Shown piece by piece: positions 47,085 to 58,660 of a stretch of 64,000 bases of DNA. The notes beneath the pieces are model-generated. The model did no database searches. It worked only from the letters and a program-made list of their open reading frames with translations, and was not told the origin of the DNA. The stretch comes from Glandiceps talaboti (lineage: Eukaryota > Hemichordata > Enteropneusta > Spengelidae): contig NC_135565.1 of NCBI RefSeq assembly GCF_964340395.1, positions 20,411,709-20,475,708 on the forward strand, written 5' to 3'. Position 1 is the stretch's first letter; every line of letters begins with the position of its first letter. Made by a program: the position numbers and the translations under genes.

Positions 47085-47172
47085 CTTGTCAGCAAAGAGA
47101 ACAACTAAACTATGATGCAATCTGAAGAATATCAACACTGAATAAATGACCTGATGCAATATTGATAATAAA

Positions 47173-48110
47173 ACCCCCAGGACTTTTCCAAGATATGAAG
47201 ACGAACGTTTCTTGTCAGCCTATCACCCCCTTTTCACTACTATGGTACAACCCAACCTGTTCAAGTCCAATAGGAACAAACCAATGTATACTGACAGAAG
47301 GGTTGATAAGGCAAGACAGATATGTATGACTCAGCACAAAGATTTTGGGTTTGTCCTGCGTTGCAATTTTAAAAAAATAATGAAACCTGAGATGAACCAA
47401 TGTAAGTTGCAGTTTCTTTGTAAATAAGAAGTCGACTTTTGTAAACTTTTAAGGGTGTAGTAGTCTGGCAGTGTGTTGTCTTGTTTATTCGCGTAGCCAT
47501 TTTTAAAAGAAGTTCCTCCATGGACACCTCAAAGTAGGAAAGGTGAGTGCTAAAACACACAGCACTACAAGAAACATTTAAATCATGCATAATCCAAAAT
47601 TCCAAAAAGTTTCATCATAGTAAACGAAGTAAGCAGTTGTATTCAGACAAGCTGAGAGTACCATTGACTTTAGCCTTTCAACACTGAGAAATGTCAGTTT
47701 TCAGATGAGGACTACACTACTCAACTATTGTGGCCCTCACTTTCTTGCTTCTGAATAGCACTCCTAGTGGCCAAACTGTACAATCTTTTGTTTTTTTCAT
47801 AATGTGAATATGGCAAATTTTACCTACCTGAAACACAGCTTTTGTAGATTTCATTCTTGGTTTTCAAAAAAAAATCAGATCACAGTACATCTATAATAGG
47901 ACTCAGAAGTCAGATGAACAAATTTTCTGTATGGTGTTTGTTTTTCGGTATTTATGGTCTAGAGAAAATAAATACAACACAACAGAAAGATTATAAGATT
48001 ACAAAATAAATAAACTAAAGTCATCTACTACATATGGATAATACTAGTCCCTATCTATTAAAGACAATTATCATGTGATGTACAGTAAATTATTCATTCA
48101 AGTAACACAT
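47173..48110. other. No gene recognised
   Basis: AT-rich sequence downstream of the plus-strand tetraspanin tail. Short open frames show no domain. Confidence 0.4.
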
Positions 48111-48117
48111 GTTTTTG

Positions 48118-48362
48118 TTCAGTCTTAGACTGTTTACAGTCATTTGTGCCTTTCTTGGTATGTTTTATTTAAAACTAAAGTCATCGCCTCGGTCCGATCC
48201 GGAGCAATACTATAACCGCGTACTGATAGCAACAGCAAGTGTTGAAGGCACTATCAGTACGTATATTAGTATTCAGTGCTATGGAGCGAGGCGACGACTT
48301 TGTTTTAGATGAAACAGATCAAAAAAGGCACAACCAACTGTCGACAGTCTAGTTCAGTCTAA
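48118..48362. mobile_element. ~245-bp hairpin MITE
   Basis: The left half (TTGTGCCTTTCTTGGT, then AAAGTCATCGCCTCG, then GTACTGATAG) is mirrored in the right half after an ~20-bp loop near 48,235-48,255. Outer ends carry GTTCAGTCT and AGTCTAGTTCAGTCT. It is almost entirely an inverted repeat with no coding capacity. Confidence 0.7.
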
Positions 48363-48465
48363 ATAAATAAGACTTATTGTAACATACATCACATAAGGTA
48401 CTTGTGATTTGCAATTTGTAGTACACTATAACTGGACCCCCCAAGCTCCTCGATCTTGCTGCTGT

Positions 48466-48650
48466 GTCATGTATTTAATTTGTCATATGACCCCTAGTAG
48501 TGACACTAAGTACAAATGCTGTGTCAGGTAGCAAGAATCAACCAGCTATGAAATTTCATGTATTTAATTTGTCATATGACCCCCTAGCAGTGACACTAAG
48601 TACAAATTCTGTGTCAGGTAGCAAGAATCAACAGCTATGAAAAATGTCTT
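48466..48650. repeat. ~90-bp tandem duplication
   Basis: Two copies of the unit CATGTATTTAATTTGTCATA through CAGGTAGCAAGAATCAA, with few differences. Confidence 0.8.
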
Positions 48651-48772
48651 CTTTTTGATAGATATACAGACAACTTACACTTTTGAGTTATATTTGGTTA
48701 CGGTAAAGTCGGTTTCAATATATCATGTAAATCTATATTTGCAGACTTTTGCCTTTGTTTACTAAACGATAC

Positions 48773-48833
48773 CTCTCTGAAAAATCGTTGACTGCACTTT
48801 TCAAAACCTTATCTACAGTTTCAGTAAGTTTTG
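48773..48833 (-). CDS. Possible tetraspanin large-loop exon
   Basis: On the minus strand a 61-nt segment between TTTTGTAG and GAGAG|GTATCG reads KLTETVDKVLKSAVNDFSER. It is an amphipathic helix like the first helix of a tetraspanin large extracellular loop. Its downstream phase (2) does not match the phase-0 CCG exon at 45,907, so an intermediate exon would be needed. Weak evidence. Confidence 0.25.
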
Positions 48834-48999
48834 CTACAAAATCAATGCCAATTGTATACCTTAGACCATTCCATGATGACACATGATTTGATTGGCTAAA
48901 ATGAGATGAGTCATCAGATTTTAACCAATCATATAACAACTAGTAAATTCAAATCAGCCAATGAAGATATCTGGTAGAATCAGTCAGCCAATCATATTT

Positions 49000-50200
49000 T
49001 TTATATTACTAGTACTATATACAAGCATGTACATGCATTCAAACAAGTAAACAAATGAACAAAGTTAAAGGTAAACAAACATCTTAGAATTCAAAGTCTT
49101 TAAATATTTGTGTCAATGTTTTTGGTAACTTTAAAAATCATTTTATCAGAACTTTGAAGAGACTTGTGTTGTTTAGTGAACAATGGAGAAAAGCATTATA
49201 CAAACAAACAGTCCATTGAATTTAGAACATATCCAATCAGTATAATTAAAAGTAAACTGTGAGACAGATACTGTCATTGGTTAATCATACCTGAACATTC
49301 ACTAGGATCAATTTCCTAGCCAATAAATGATGCTGATTTAAGATTGAAATTCCAGAATGCTAGGTTGTGGTGTCAGCACTGTCTAATATGACATTTTTGA
49401 GAATTTATTTAAGATTTTTAAGATGTCATTTCTTGCTAGAAATTAGCAATATTTCAAAGAAAACATGTTGTTTGCAATTTACATATCAAGTGTCATGTGA
49501 TACTTACACCCAATCACAAGTATCATAAGAATCATGTGATTAAACATGCTATGACATCATTAGTCTCCATGGCAAATAGATAGTATGTAAGACTGTTTAT
49601 AGGGATTTTCTACACTTGATATAATCTGAATTTGGTGTTTTTGCAAGAAATGGAAAACGTTTACTTTCAGTCATCAAAGATAAAGTATTTGTCCAAAAAA
49701 AATTAAGTATTTTTTGAGGGAATTTCTCACACACACAAAAAAATTTCTATGGTTTTGCTAAGGTTGGGAACCTTGGTACGAGAAAGTGGAAAATTTTGTC
49801 AAACTGGTATAATTCTAGTAAATCATAATTTTGAACCATCGTGAAGTTACTGGGGATTTCATATAAATGTCACCTGCTTACAATCCTTGGCAGAAACATA
49901 GGATTTTGCTATTTTGCACAATGGGAAATGTTTGTAACCATGGCAATTGCTTTTATTATGACAATTGATAACATATCCAGTAATCATGTGGATATCAGAA
50001 ATTATATCAGTGTATGAGACATTATTTCAAATTACAACACCTTCTGGAAAATGTATTCATGTCATAAGATTTTCATTAAAAAGACAAAAGAATCCATGAC
50101 AAACATTTTTACTGACCTGTTTAAGAAACGATTTCTTTATTTAAATCAGTATTAGTACATCTTTTATTCTCATTGGTTGTATTTTGTTTAGTATTGCATA
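49000..50200. other. No gene recognised
   Basis: AT-rich sequence. An RFX-like GTAACCATGGCAAT lies at 49,934-49,947. Confidence 0.4.
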
Positions 50201-50319
50201 TGCTAATTCAACAATTTGCATATTAGTTTCATACATACATGTACTTGCAAAGTAAGTAATTTGCATATCAGTGACATACATAAATGTATATGCAAATAAT
50301 TGTCTGATTTGTAGGTATA

Positions 50320-50462
50320 TGATTGTAGGTATATGTATACATGAAACTGATATGCAAATTATTTATTTTGCATGTACATATATGTATGAAACTATATCAG
50401 TTTTGTACATGCAAAATAAATAATTTGCATATCAGTTTCTTGTATACATATACCTACAAATC
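50320..50462. repeat. Long near-perfect inverted repeat with octamers
   Basis: A perfect arm of 35 bp (GAAACTGATATGCAAATTAT through GCATGTAC) at 50,343-50,377 and its inverse at 50,405-50,439. With one mismatch the arms extend to about 57 bp (GATTGTAGGTATATGTATAC outermost). The surrounding 50,200-50,570 repeats ATTTGCATAT and TATGCAAAT many times. Confidence 0.75.
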
Positions 50463-51290
50463 CATGTATTTGCATAGATATTTACTACATATATGTATAT
50501 GCAAATCAGGTCATTTGCATATCAAGTTCTTACATATATGTATAGCAAATGAGGTAATTTGCATATCAGTTTCTTGTAAAGAATACACAATTAGTTAGTG
50601 GGTTATGGTTTCTTAGTTTTCAGCTGCCATGAAACTGGTCCAGTGTAAATGTACATTTCTACAAGTTCACATCGTTTATTAGTACATGGAGTGTGATTGG
50701 GGTGCAGGGTAGGGAAGAAAATTTAAAGAAAAATTTGTCTGTTTACAAACAACAAGTACTCTATGTTTTTATTTTATTTCTTCGGTTACCAAACGTTACA
50801 AAAATGATAGCTAATCAATCCTTGGCTTTCTCTCAGGAGTACTTTTGCTGGCCAACATATCTTTTGAGAAAGTTGACTCTAAAAGTATTAAATTATGAAG
50901 TATATTGTAATAACTGACGAAGAACTTGAACACAGGTGATAGACTAAAAAAGTCAACGTTCCTTGTTCAAGTTTAAATTATGTAGTCAAGTTATAGATTA
51001 TTTGGTAATGAATGAGTTCTTACTATAATTTCATTTGATATGCGGATCAGATTGGTCTGCAATGTTAGTTTGTTTAGATGATACTAAATCTGAATATAAC
51101 ATCATAATATCACTCAAAACTAATCAAGAAATATGAGAAATTATCAAGAAATAAATCATATGTATTGAATTTTAATTACATCTTATCTTTGATTCTTAAA
51201 GCTGCACCAGCTGTAACTGAAACTTTTGAAAGTGTTTTTGTGAGATATAATGATATACTCTCATCTATAGTACTGCATCACCTGTCAGTC

Positions 51291-51564
51291 CAGGGCTCAA
51301 AATTAACTTTTTCTTTTTCTACTCCTAATTTCTAAAAGTGGTAGCCCAAGTATTGTGACCTGTAGTCTCATATTCCTGAACTGAAAACAAATTTCCTCTA
51401 TTGGAAGTATGTCATTAAAATATTTCATGTCCATAAATCTTCCATCCTCATCACATAATTAGTGGTAGCCTGAGTGGGCTATCAGCTGCAAAGTATGGTA
51501 CCCCATGCCCATGAAAAGAATTGGTAGTCTGGGGGCATGGGAGTACTGTTAATTTTGAACCCTG
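51291..51564. mobile_element. 274-bp hAT-like MITE
   Basis: Ends CAGGGCTCAAAATTAAC and (inverted) CAGGGTTCAAAATTAAC. CAGGG termini are typical of hAT elements. The flanking 8 bp match only 5 of 8, so the duplication is degraded or different. Interior without coding. Confidence 0.6.
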
Positions 51565-52272
51565 TCTGAGTGTCAGTAAATACAGCTGTACAGATAATAT
51601 TGTACAATAAATCTACTCAAAGTGATTATTGAGTCCGCATCCAAAAATCAGTGCCCCCAATGTAATCATGATTTCAACCTACTTCTGGATACAACCGACC
51701 CCTAACTAACATATACACTGTCTAATTATTGGTATTAATAATTTTCAGTAAATAATTGGTTATCAAAATAAATACTATTCCAGTTACAGCTAGTGCAGCT
51801 TCAAAATTTTATTAATCATGTTTTATGATCAAGTTTGATTTCAACGACAGCTTAGATTTAAATTCATGTAAAATATATCATAATTATATCATAACTTGAA
51901 TTATGGAAATTTTAAAATAATGTACAAATTTAAAATTAAGGTTTGCGAACTCACCTCATTTCAATTTGACTGTAAAACCTAGTAAATTGACAGTTTACAC
52001 ATAGTGATAATATTATATATACTGATCTACAATGTCTATTTTATTATAACTATTATTTAAATAGTTTGAAATGTTATAATATTGTTATTATAATATATTG
52101 ATAGAAGATTCTTTTGGTTTTTTTATAAGGTAGTTATATTGTTTGAATTGTCAATTTTTTAGTTGTGAAGTATCACATTAGTTTATTTGATGTTTTGTTG
52201 CATATTTTGGTAAGCAGTTATTTTTGATAGTCTGAATGATCCAGTTTTTGTTTCCACTTATGTGTATGTAAT

Positions 52273-52550
52273 CAGGGGTGAACAAATCATTTTGTGAACT
52301 GGTGGTCCCCAGACCAGTGCCTTAAAAAATCCAGTGGTCCTGCTGAAAGAATTAGTGGTCCAAGGTCCCACTAATGTGAAACATTAAATCTTACCTATGA
52401 ATCTGTATCTTCAGACGACTTTTTAACATAGTTATTAACAGTAAGGTACTGGTCTGATGGACCAGATAAGGTAAAATTTGTGTGGTCCGCCCAAAAAAAT
52501 CACTAGTCCCGGTCTCCCAGACCCAGGACCAGTGGATTTGTTCACCCCTG
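52273..52550. mobile_element. 278-bp MITE with 5-bp target-site duplication
   Basis: The left end CAGGGGTGAACAAATC and inverted right end CAGGGGTGAACAAATCC match for 16 bases. GTAAT directly flanks both ends (52,268-52,272 and 52,551-52,555). The interior contains CTGGTGGTCC and GGACCAGTG words in inverted order. Confidence 0.75.
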
Positions 52551-52555
52551 GTAAT

Positions 52556-55500
52556 ATACGCCAACAAAATGGACTGGTTTTAGATGCCATCCAGATGTTG
52601 GTAGACTAGAGTGGAGCTGTGACTGTATCTTTCAGACTATCACTTTTGCCTGCTGGTAGATGTAATGTTAATGTAGAAAGTAAAAGGCAGAATCATGCAA
52701 GTTTGTAATTTCAAATCTTCTGTGCTTTCATTAATGCTGCCAAATGAAGTCAAAGTTAAAGTTAGAGAAAACTCCACCTTGTGCTATTGTGGAATTGACA
52801 CAATTTTCCATATCAGAACTCATATCATGTATAATTTATTACGTTGTAAAGCTGAGCAGACCTTTTCAAAGGAAGAGCGCCCTCTACCAAGTAATTTTTA
52901 ATAGGTGGCTAGAATCATTGCAATGAGTAGATATTTATGTACTTTAGATACATGAGTTCACCAAAATGATAAACATAATAATATTGTTTAATATGACATA
53001 TACAAACGTTTTCAAGGTAGAAAGTGTCTCCACAATATGGATATTTCCTTTACATGGTAGAGGGCGCTGTTCCTGTCAAATGTATAAGGTAGAAAGTGAT
53101 AGTTTTGTAAGTGGTTAATACCACTGATAGAGGGCACTGTTCATGTAATTTAAACCATTGGGGCACTTTCATAGAAAGGTTGCATGTATTATGTAGTGCT
53201 TAGTATATGTATTTGTTGCCATTTCTGTTTGAAGTTCAGTTGATATTCCTTTAGAAGTTTGATGTTTTAGAATGAAGTAGACCTGATAATTGTCAATTGC
53301 TCAGTAAGTGACCAGTGCTCAGCACACAGAATCAAGCCAATGTAATTAAGTTTAATATTAGTAGTACGGGATATGAGGTAGTGGAACGTAAACACAAGTA
53401 GGATACAAGTAACTTGTTAACGTTGTCAGACAAAAGTACAAGTAATGTTTAACTTTAACAACTTAGTTGTACCTGACTTGTATTTATACTCGAGATCCTC
53501 ATATTCTATACTACTAGTATGAGTACTTGTGGATTTTAGTTTATTGTTTGCTTGGAAATTTTGACTTGAAACTTTATAAAAGAATTTTACAAAGCTGTTG
53601 TGTGTTAAAAGTAGTTGTAGAAGACTGTGCGATGTCTCAGTAATTGTGTTTTGTGTAGGATGTTATTTTTATGGACAGGAAGTAGAAATCTAAAAAAGCT
53701 AAGGTAGGAGAATTGTTGTATGAAACAAAATCTTGCATTGTTCTGAAATGACAGGGCGCCCTCACACATCATTCTCTCCTTTTTAGGAGTAGGCCGTTGA
53801 GGGCGCAGTGATGCAACATATCTTATAGTCAATATATTGTTGGTGACATAGCCTGTTTTACTGTATCTACTCAGACTAAATTTGGCTTGACTAATGAATG
53901 TTAATGCTAAGTTCAAATTGGAGTTGATACTGTATACCGGCTCATGACAGTGACATTGACTGGAATAACTCTTATCAACATGTAATTGTTAACTAGGAAG
54001 TCAGTCTAGGCATAACTTAGTTATTAAATGTTTTGAATAATTCCCAACAAAGCGGTAAACCTTTTGAGGAAATTTCAGAGTCAAAACTTTTGATAAAAAT
54101 TTTCCCTTTCACAAAAAATTGAACACAATATAAATGACAGACAACCAATCAACAACTAGTTCTTAAAACAAGCCTTTGAATCAATATACCAATATGTTTG
54201 CAAGTTCCTGATTGGTTTAGATAGGTCACATGATTTCCTAGGAGTGTAGAAATGGATACATGTCAGATGTAAGTGACATTTCACAATTTGTTGTTAAACT
54301 GACATTAATTAGTAAAAATACAACATTTTTTATGGTAAGACATTTTACTATAATTATGAATCAGTGTAGTATTTTTATTCCCTTTTAGATTGTGGTTATA
54401 TAAAACTATTTTGATACTTAATAAAGAATGAAATCAAAACAATTTGTCATGTCATGTTGATATGGTGTTAAGGTTGAGAGATAGGTATAAAAAAAATACA
54501 ACTGCCCGTACGGTCACGCAGTGCACACCGTTTTAAGTTAATATGCTTTTTTCAATGTTGCCATAGTGATTTCATACTACATTCTTCAAAATGTCGTCAG
54601 CTTGTGAAAACTGGTCGTTTTAAAACAAAGTAAGAGGGTGCAAGACGGGAAAAGGTTAAAAGTCTAATGAAAAAAGTGATGGACAACAGCTAACCAAGCT
54701 AGAGAATGTGTTCAACTGGACCATTCTTATATGCAGAGTTCTGACTGTACAGTGAGTGTAGCATAACATTTGTCACAATAGCCATGGCTCAAAGTTTCCT
54801 TTGACCAGAGTGCGATTAAAAGGAGGCAGTTGCTTTACTGTGGTATGGCGCCCTCACATGTGAGATTGAGAGAGTACAAAATGTGACTGCGGGATGACAG
54901 AGTTGATACAATTTCATTGATAAGCACAAAAACGACCTTCCATAAAGGGCCATAAACTAAGTTTTAATGTATGTTGGCAATAATTGTTGCTGGATATTTA
55001 AAATTATAAAAATACACTCAAAAGTACTGTACAGACATGACTTACCCACAGCTGATCTGTAACTTGTAAGGTACACCATGATGGGGAGCCTTCACACATC
55101 AGTCAACACAGAGCAGACCAGTGAAGGCGCAGACTGACACAACATATCTTACAGGCTAAACCACTACTTGCAATTGACTGAACTCAATCTGGTACAGTAC
55201 TAGTAACAATTTGGTGACACATTGTTTATCATACCTATAAAAAATGTAAAGGAAATACCTAATATGCATGAGTACTAACAATGCCATAAGACAATTATAA
55301 TGTCATAGAACTTAGGCAAGTATCCACATTTCATTTGAGGGTTTATGCAAGTATTTTCACTTGAGTACAAAATTTATAATGTACACATGTTGACTGGCCA
55401 TAAAGGCGATAGCATATGTCTGTTCCCCTCAAGGGGCTGTTGATCTTAACATGTGTTTTATATCACCTCATCATCATTAAAAAACTGACATATGACACAT

Positions 55501-56050
55501 GATATGTACATTTTGAAGTCTGTATTTGATAGAAATCATTGACTTCTTTGCATACAGTTTACTATCAGTGCATCATACTCCTGCATAGAAATTACACAGC
55601 AACCTACACAACTTCTTTGCCTTGGGTTTTGCTCAATCATGGAACTTTACCCACGACCACTTCTTGGCAAGGGTAGTCCCAATCTGATTAAAATCTGATG
55701 TGGTGAAAGCACCCAGATGCCTTTAGATGTCATTTAAAAGCAGGACAAGAAAAGTGAGTCACTGTTGAAAGTGAAAATATAAAAAAAATATCAATATAGC
55801 TTTGAGATGTGAGTGATTTTCTTGTACCTGTCATGCTATTAATAAGTGCACATACATAAGTTGAAATGGAACCCTCAGAGAGAAGATATTGCTTTGTGTA
55901 TTTAAAAATAGAACTAACTCCAACTCAGCATTTTCATGTTCTTAGTGTAAACACAATCAACTGTCAGTACTTTTGGTGAGGCCTGATTTACTACATGTAT
56001 TAGTGATGATGTACACGACAAAATGTTTGCGCCCACTCCTGCCCCAGTCT
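52556..56050. other. No gene recognised; scattered motif-like repeats
   Basis: AT-rich sequence with repeated GAGGGCGC words (53,040, 53,106, 53,757, 53,808, 54,846) and a diverged repeat (about 53,750-53,840, 55,080-55,160 and 57,825-57,870) sharing GCGCCCTCA and GATGCAACATATCTTA-type phrases. No exon with acceptor, donor and domain could be defended. Confidence 0.4.
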
Positions 56051-56058
56051 TAAATATA

Positions 56059-56338
56059 GGTGAGTAACTTGTATGTCAATAACGACTGTATTTTCATAAT
56101 TTTAGAAGACAAAAATGTCGATTTTTGGCCAAAATACATGTAGGGTGCAGATGTAGCCATTGCCATTAGTCATGAAACTACCAAACAAGATAACTATTTC
56201 ATGCTATGACACAATTACTAGCATTTTGTTGACTATTCCCTCTAAGGCAATAGCCATGGGTATTTAGGTCAAATATTGACACTTTTTTCTTTTAAAACCA
56301 TGAAAATACAGTCATTATTGACGGAGAGGTTACTCACC
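56059..56338. mobile_element. ~280-bp MITE with GGTGAGTAAC termini
   Basis: The left end GGTGAGTAACTTGTATGTCA and inverted right end GGTGAGTAACCTCTCCGTCA continue as inverted arms through GACTGTATTTTCAT to about 70 bp each. TA is found beside both ends, directly at the left and one base further out at the right. Each terminus contains AGGTGAGTAA, a strong splice-donor consensus, in both orientations. Confidence 0.65.
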
Positions 56339-56369
56339 TGTACTTACTTAGACTGGACACAAGCAATTT

Positions 56370-57085
56370 GTACTTCATCACCACGCATGCGCTCTTAAGA
56401 GAAAGTCGTGAGCATTCTGCACGCTCTGCTCACGTTCAGCGCACATACGAGGAAAAAGTCACTCGTGGCCAACATTATCAAACACGCTAGATATTTGGCT
56501 CACGGCCACGAATAACTAAAATCTCATGAAAGTTTGCCCGCACACGAGAGCAATAAGCTTCAGCAAATTACCACGAGTGAAAGTTTATAGTGTGCGCCTG
56601 GCTTTACGTATATAGATAGTCACTGCCTCTTGCTCTAGCTCTGAACATCATGTAAGTAGACGCCCTCTTGTGGTTTCGGAACACTTACCCCTATGCAGGC
56701 AGATATCACAAATAACTACAAAAAGTAAAGACGAAATAAGTACTCACATATTTTAGATTAACCTCTCAGAAGAGATCACAATGCACCCGTTCTTACGTTT
56801 CTAGTTTTGATTAGATTTTTCAGCGCACTAATAATATATGACGTTATGATTGGCCAATTCATTTCTACAATGGCAAGTGTGTGTCTAAACTGTAGCATTT
56901 TTGTTATCCCCAACGGAATTCTCGTTCTTCCGCTACACTTCGAAATAAAGAAAATAAAGAGACGGCGCGTTAAGAACGGTGCCGTAAAAACAGGTCGTGG
57001 TTTGCGACGATGTCTCCAAATTAATTTTTCTTTAAAATTATTTCACCGTCCTGGAGAAACATGTCGTGTAGATACATATTAACTT
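56370..57085. promoter_or_regulatory. CpG-containing region, possible promoter
   Basis: Higher CpG than its surroundings, with CCACAAGAGGGCGTC (CTCF-like, minus strand) near 56,660-56,675. A plus-strand open frame at 56,807-57,082 ends in basic residues but has no recognisable domain. A short piece near 56,965-57,012 resembles 1,210-1,254 of the duplicated block. Confidence 0.3.
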
Positions 57086-57139
57086 ATGTTAATTTAGCTT
57101 TTCGAAGAAGTGAAATTATTACCTAAAATATTTACCTAC

Positions 57140-58660
57140 AAATTGCCCCCCCCCCAAAAAAAAAAAAAAAATAAAAAAAAAATAAGCACTTTCTGGTCAA
57201 GATGGTGTTTGCAAAACTGATAAATTATTGCCCAAAAGGGTCTCAATGGCCTAAAAAATTGCCGTTAAAAAAATCCTGCACTTCTAGGAGAACTCCCCTT
57301 GAACCCCATTAGAGGTGGACATATCCCCATCTCAAGCTCTTCCACCTACTTGTTACTGAAAAATTCAACCCTGTATGAATGTTTGTTTTGTGCAAGACAA
57401 ACAGTCACAATGAAGAATACCTGTTATGTAATGACATGGGGGGGGGGGGGGGGTAAGTTTTAGAAATAAGTGATGGGGGAGGGTCAAGCTTTAAGTTTTA
57501 CAGAGAGGAGGTCAGACATTTTGTGAGCCCCAGAAAATCACCGACCCACCCCAGGACGGAGAAAATGATATCATTTTCAACTTGAAAGACAACTTGTTGT
57601 GAAATCAAGTATATTGCGCCACCAACGGCCAAGAGTGGCAAGAAATCACGAATCACCCATTTAGTTCAGCTGCCTGTCAAGCTTGCTTTAAACATGGATG
57701 AAATAATCACATAAAAATCCACATTAATCTAGCAGTCTTTTTCACCAAAATCAAATCAAACGACCTTTAATAGAGAGATGTTTTGTTTTGAGTCTGGACT
57801 GTCACTCGTGGGAGGGGGTTGACCGATATGATGTGTGATGGCGCCCTGTCACGACGTACCTTACAGCACAGAATATCACCAAACACTTTCTCTGAAAACT
57901 GGATTACAAATAAATCCACACTCATATATATGGTGTCATATAAAACACACACACGCTAACTATATGTTTGAATGGTATACATCTCATTACAAAACCACTG
58001 AGTAGGCAGATGATATTCATAAGTAATCATAATAAAATAGTACACCGTGAAAAGTATTACATCAATACAGTGAATAAACGTATATTTTGCTGCTGTGTAA
58101 ATATTACTGAAGGGAAAAATGTAAATAAATAATTAACATCAAATTGATTTTTTGGGTCCGTACTTAAATCGCGATTTTAACATGTATTGTATAGCTTGTG
58201 GATAATATTAACCACTGATTAACAAATGCAATGAGTAATTATTGTGTAACAATTTTCAGGGAATATAGTGTGATTGTCTGATGGAAAAATGTTACTCCAC
58301 TGGCATCTAGGTACAGTTTTAACATTGGTGACAGATTCAAAATCTAGTCAAGATTTAAACTTGTCACTACACTACCTACAGATAATATTGACCACTAATT
58401 ATCAGATACAATGTCTCTTTGTAAGTAATTGACCAATTTGTAATGAATATATAGTTTGATTATTTGATGAAGAGATTTCCCATTTGAAGCTAATGCAGAC
58501 ACTTTCATTCTTTAGGCTATCGACTACCTCATATGGTATACCCCCCCCCTCCCATTTATCGGCCACAGACCCCCTGATATAAGTTCTGGTCACAACCTAA
58601 TATAATAAGAAACATCAAGTTGAAATGCTTCATCATTCGCATTCTCCTAGCAGTATTTCA
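57140..58660. other. No gene recognised
   Basis: Poly-C/poly-A near 57,147-57,183, poly-G at 57,439-57,453 and AT-rich sequence up to the start of the right-hand duplicated block. Confidence 0.5.

Noticed and set aside
56807-57082. Plus-strand 91-codon basic frame
   Set aside because: No domain; part resembles non-coding DNA in the duplicated block with a one-base indel, which argues against coding.
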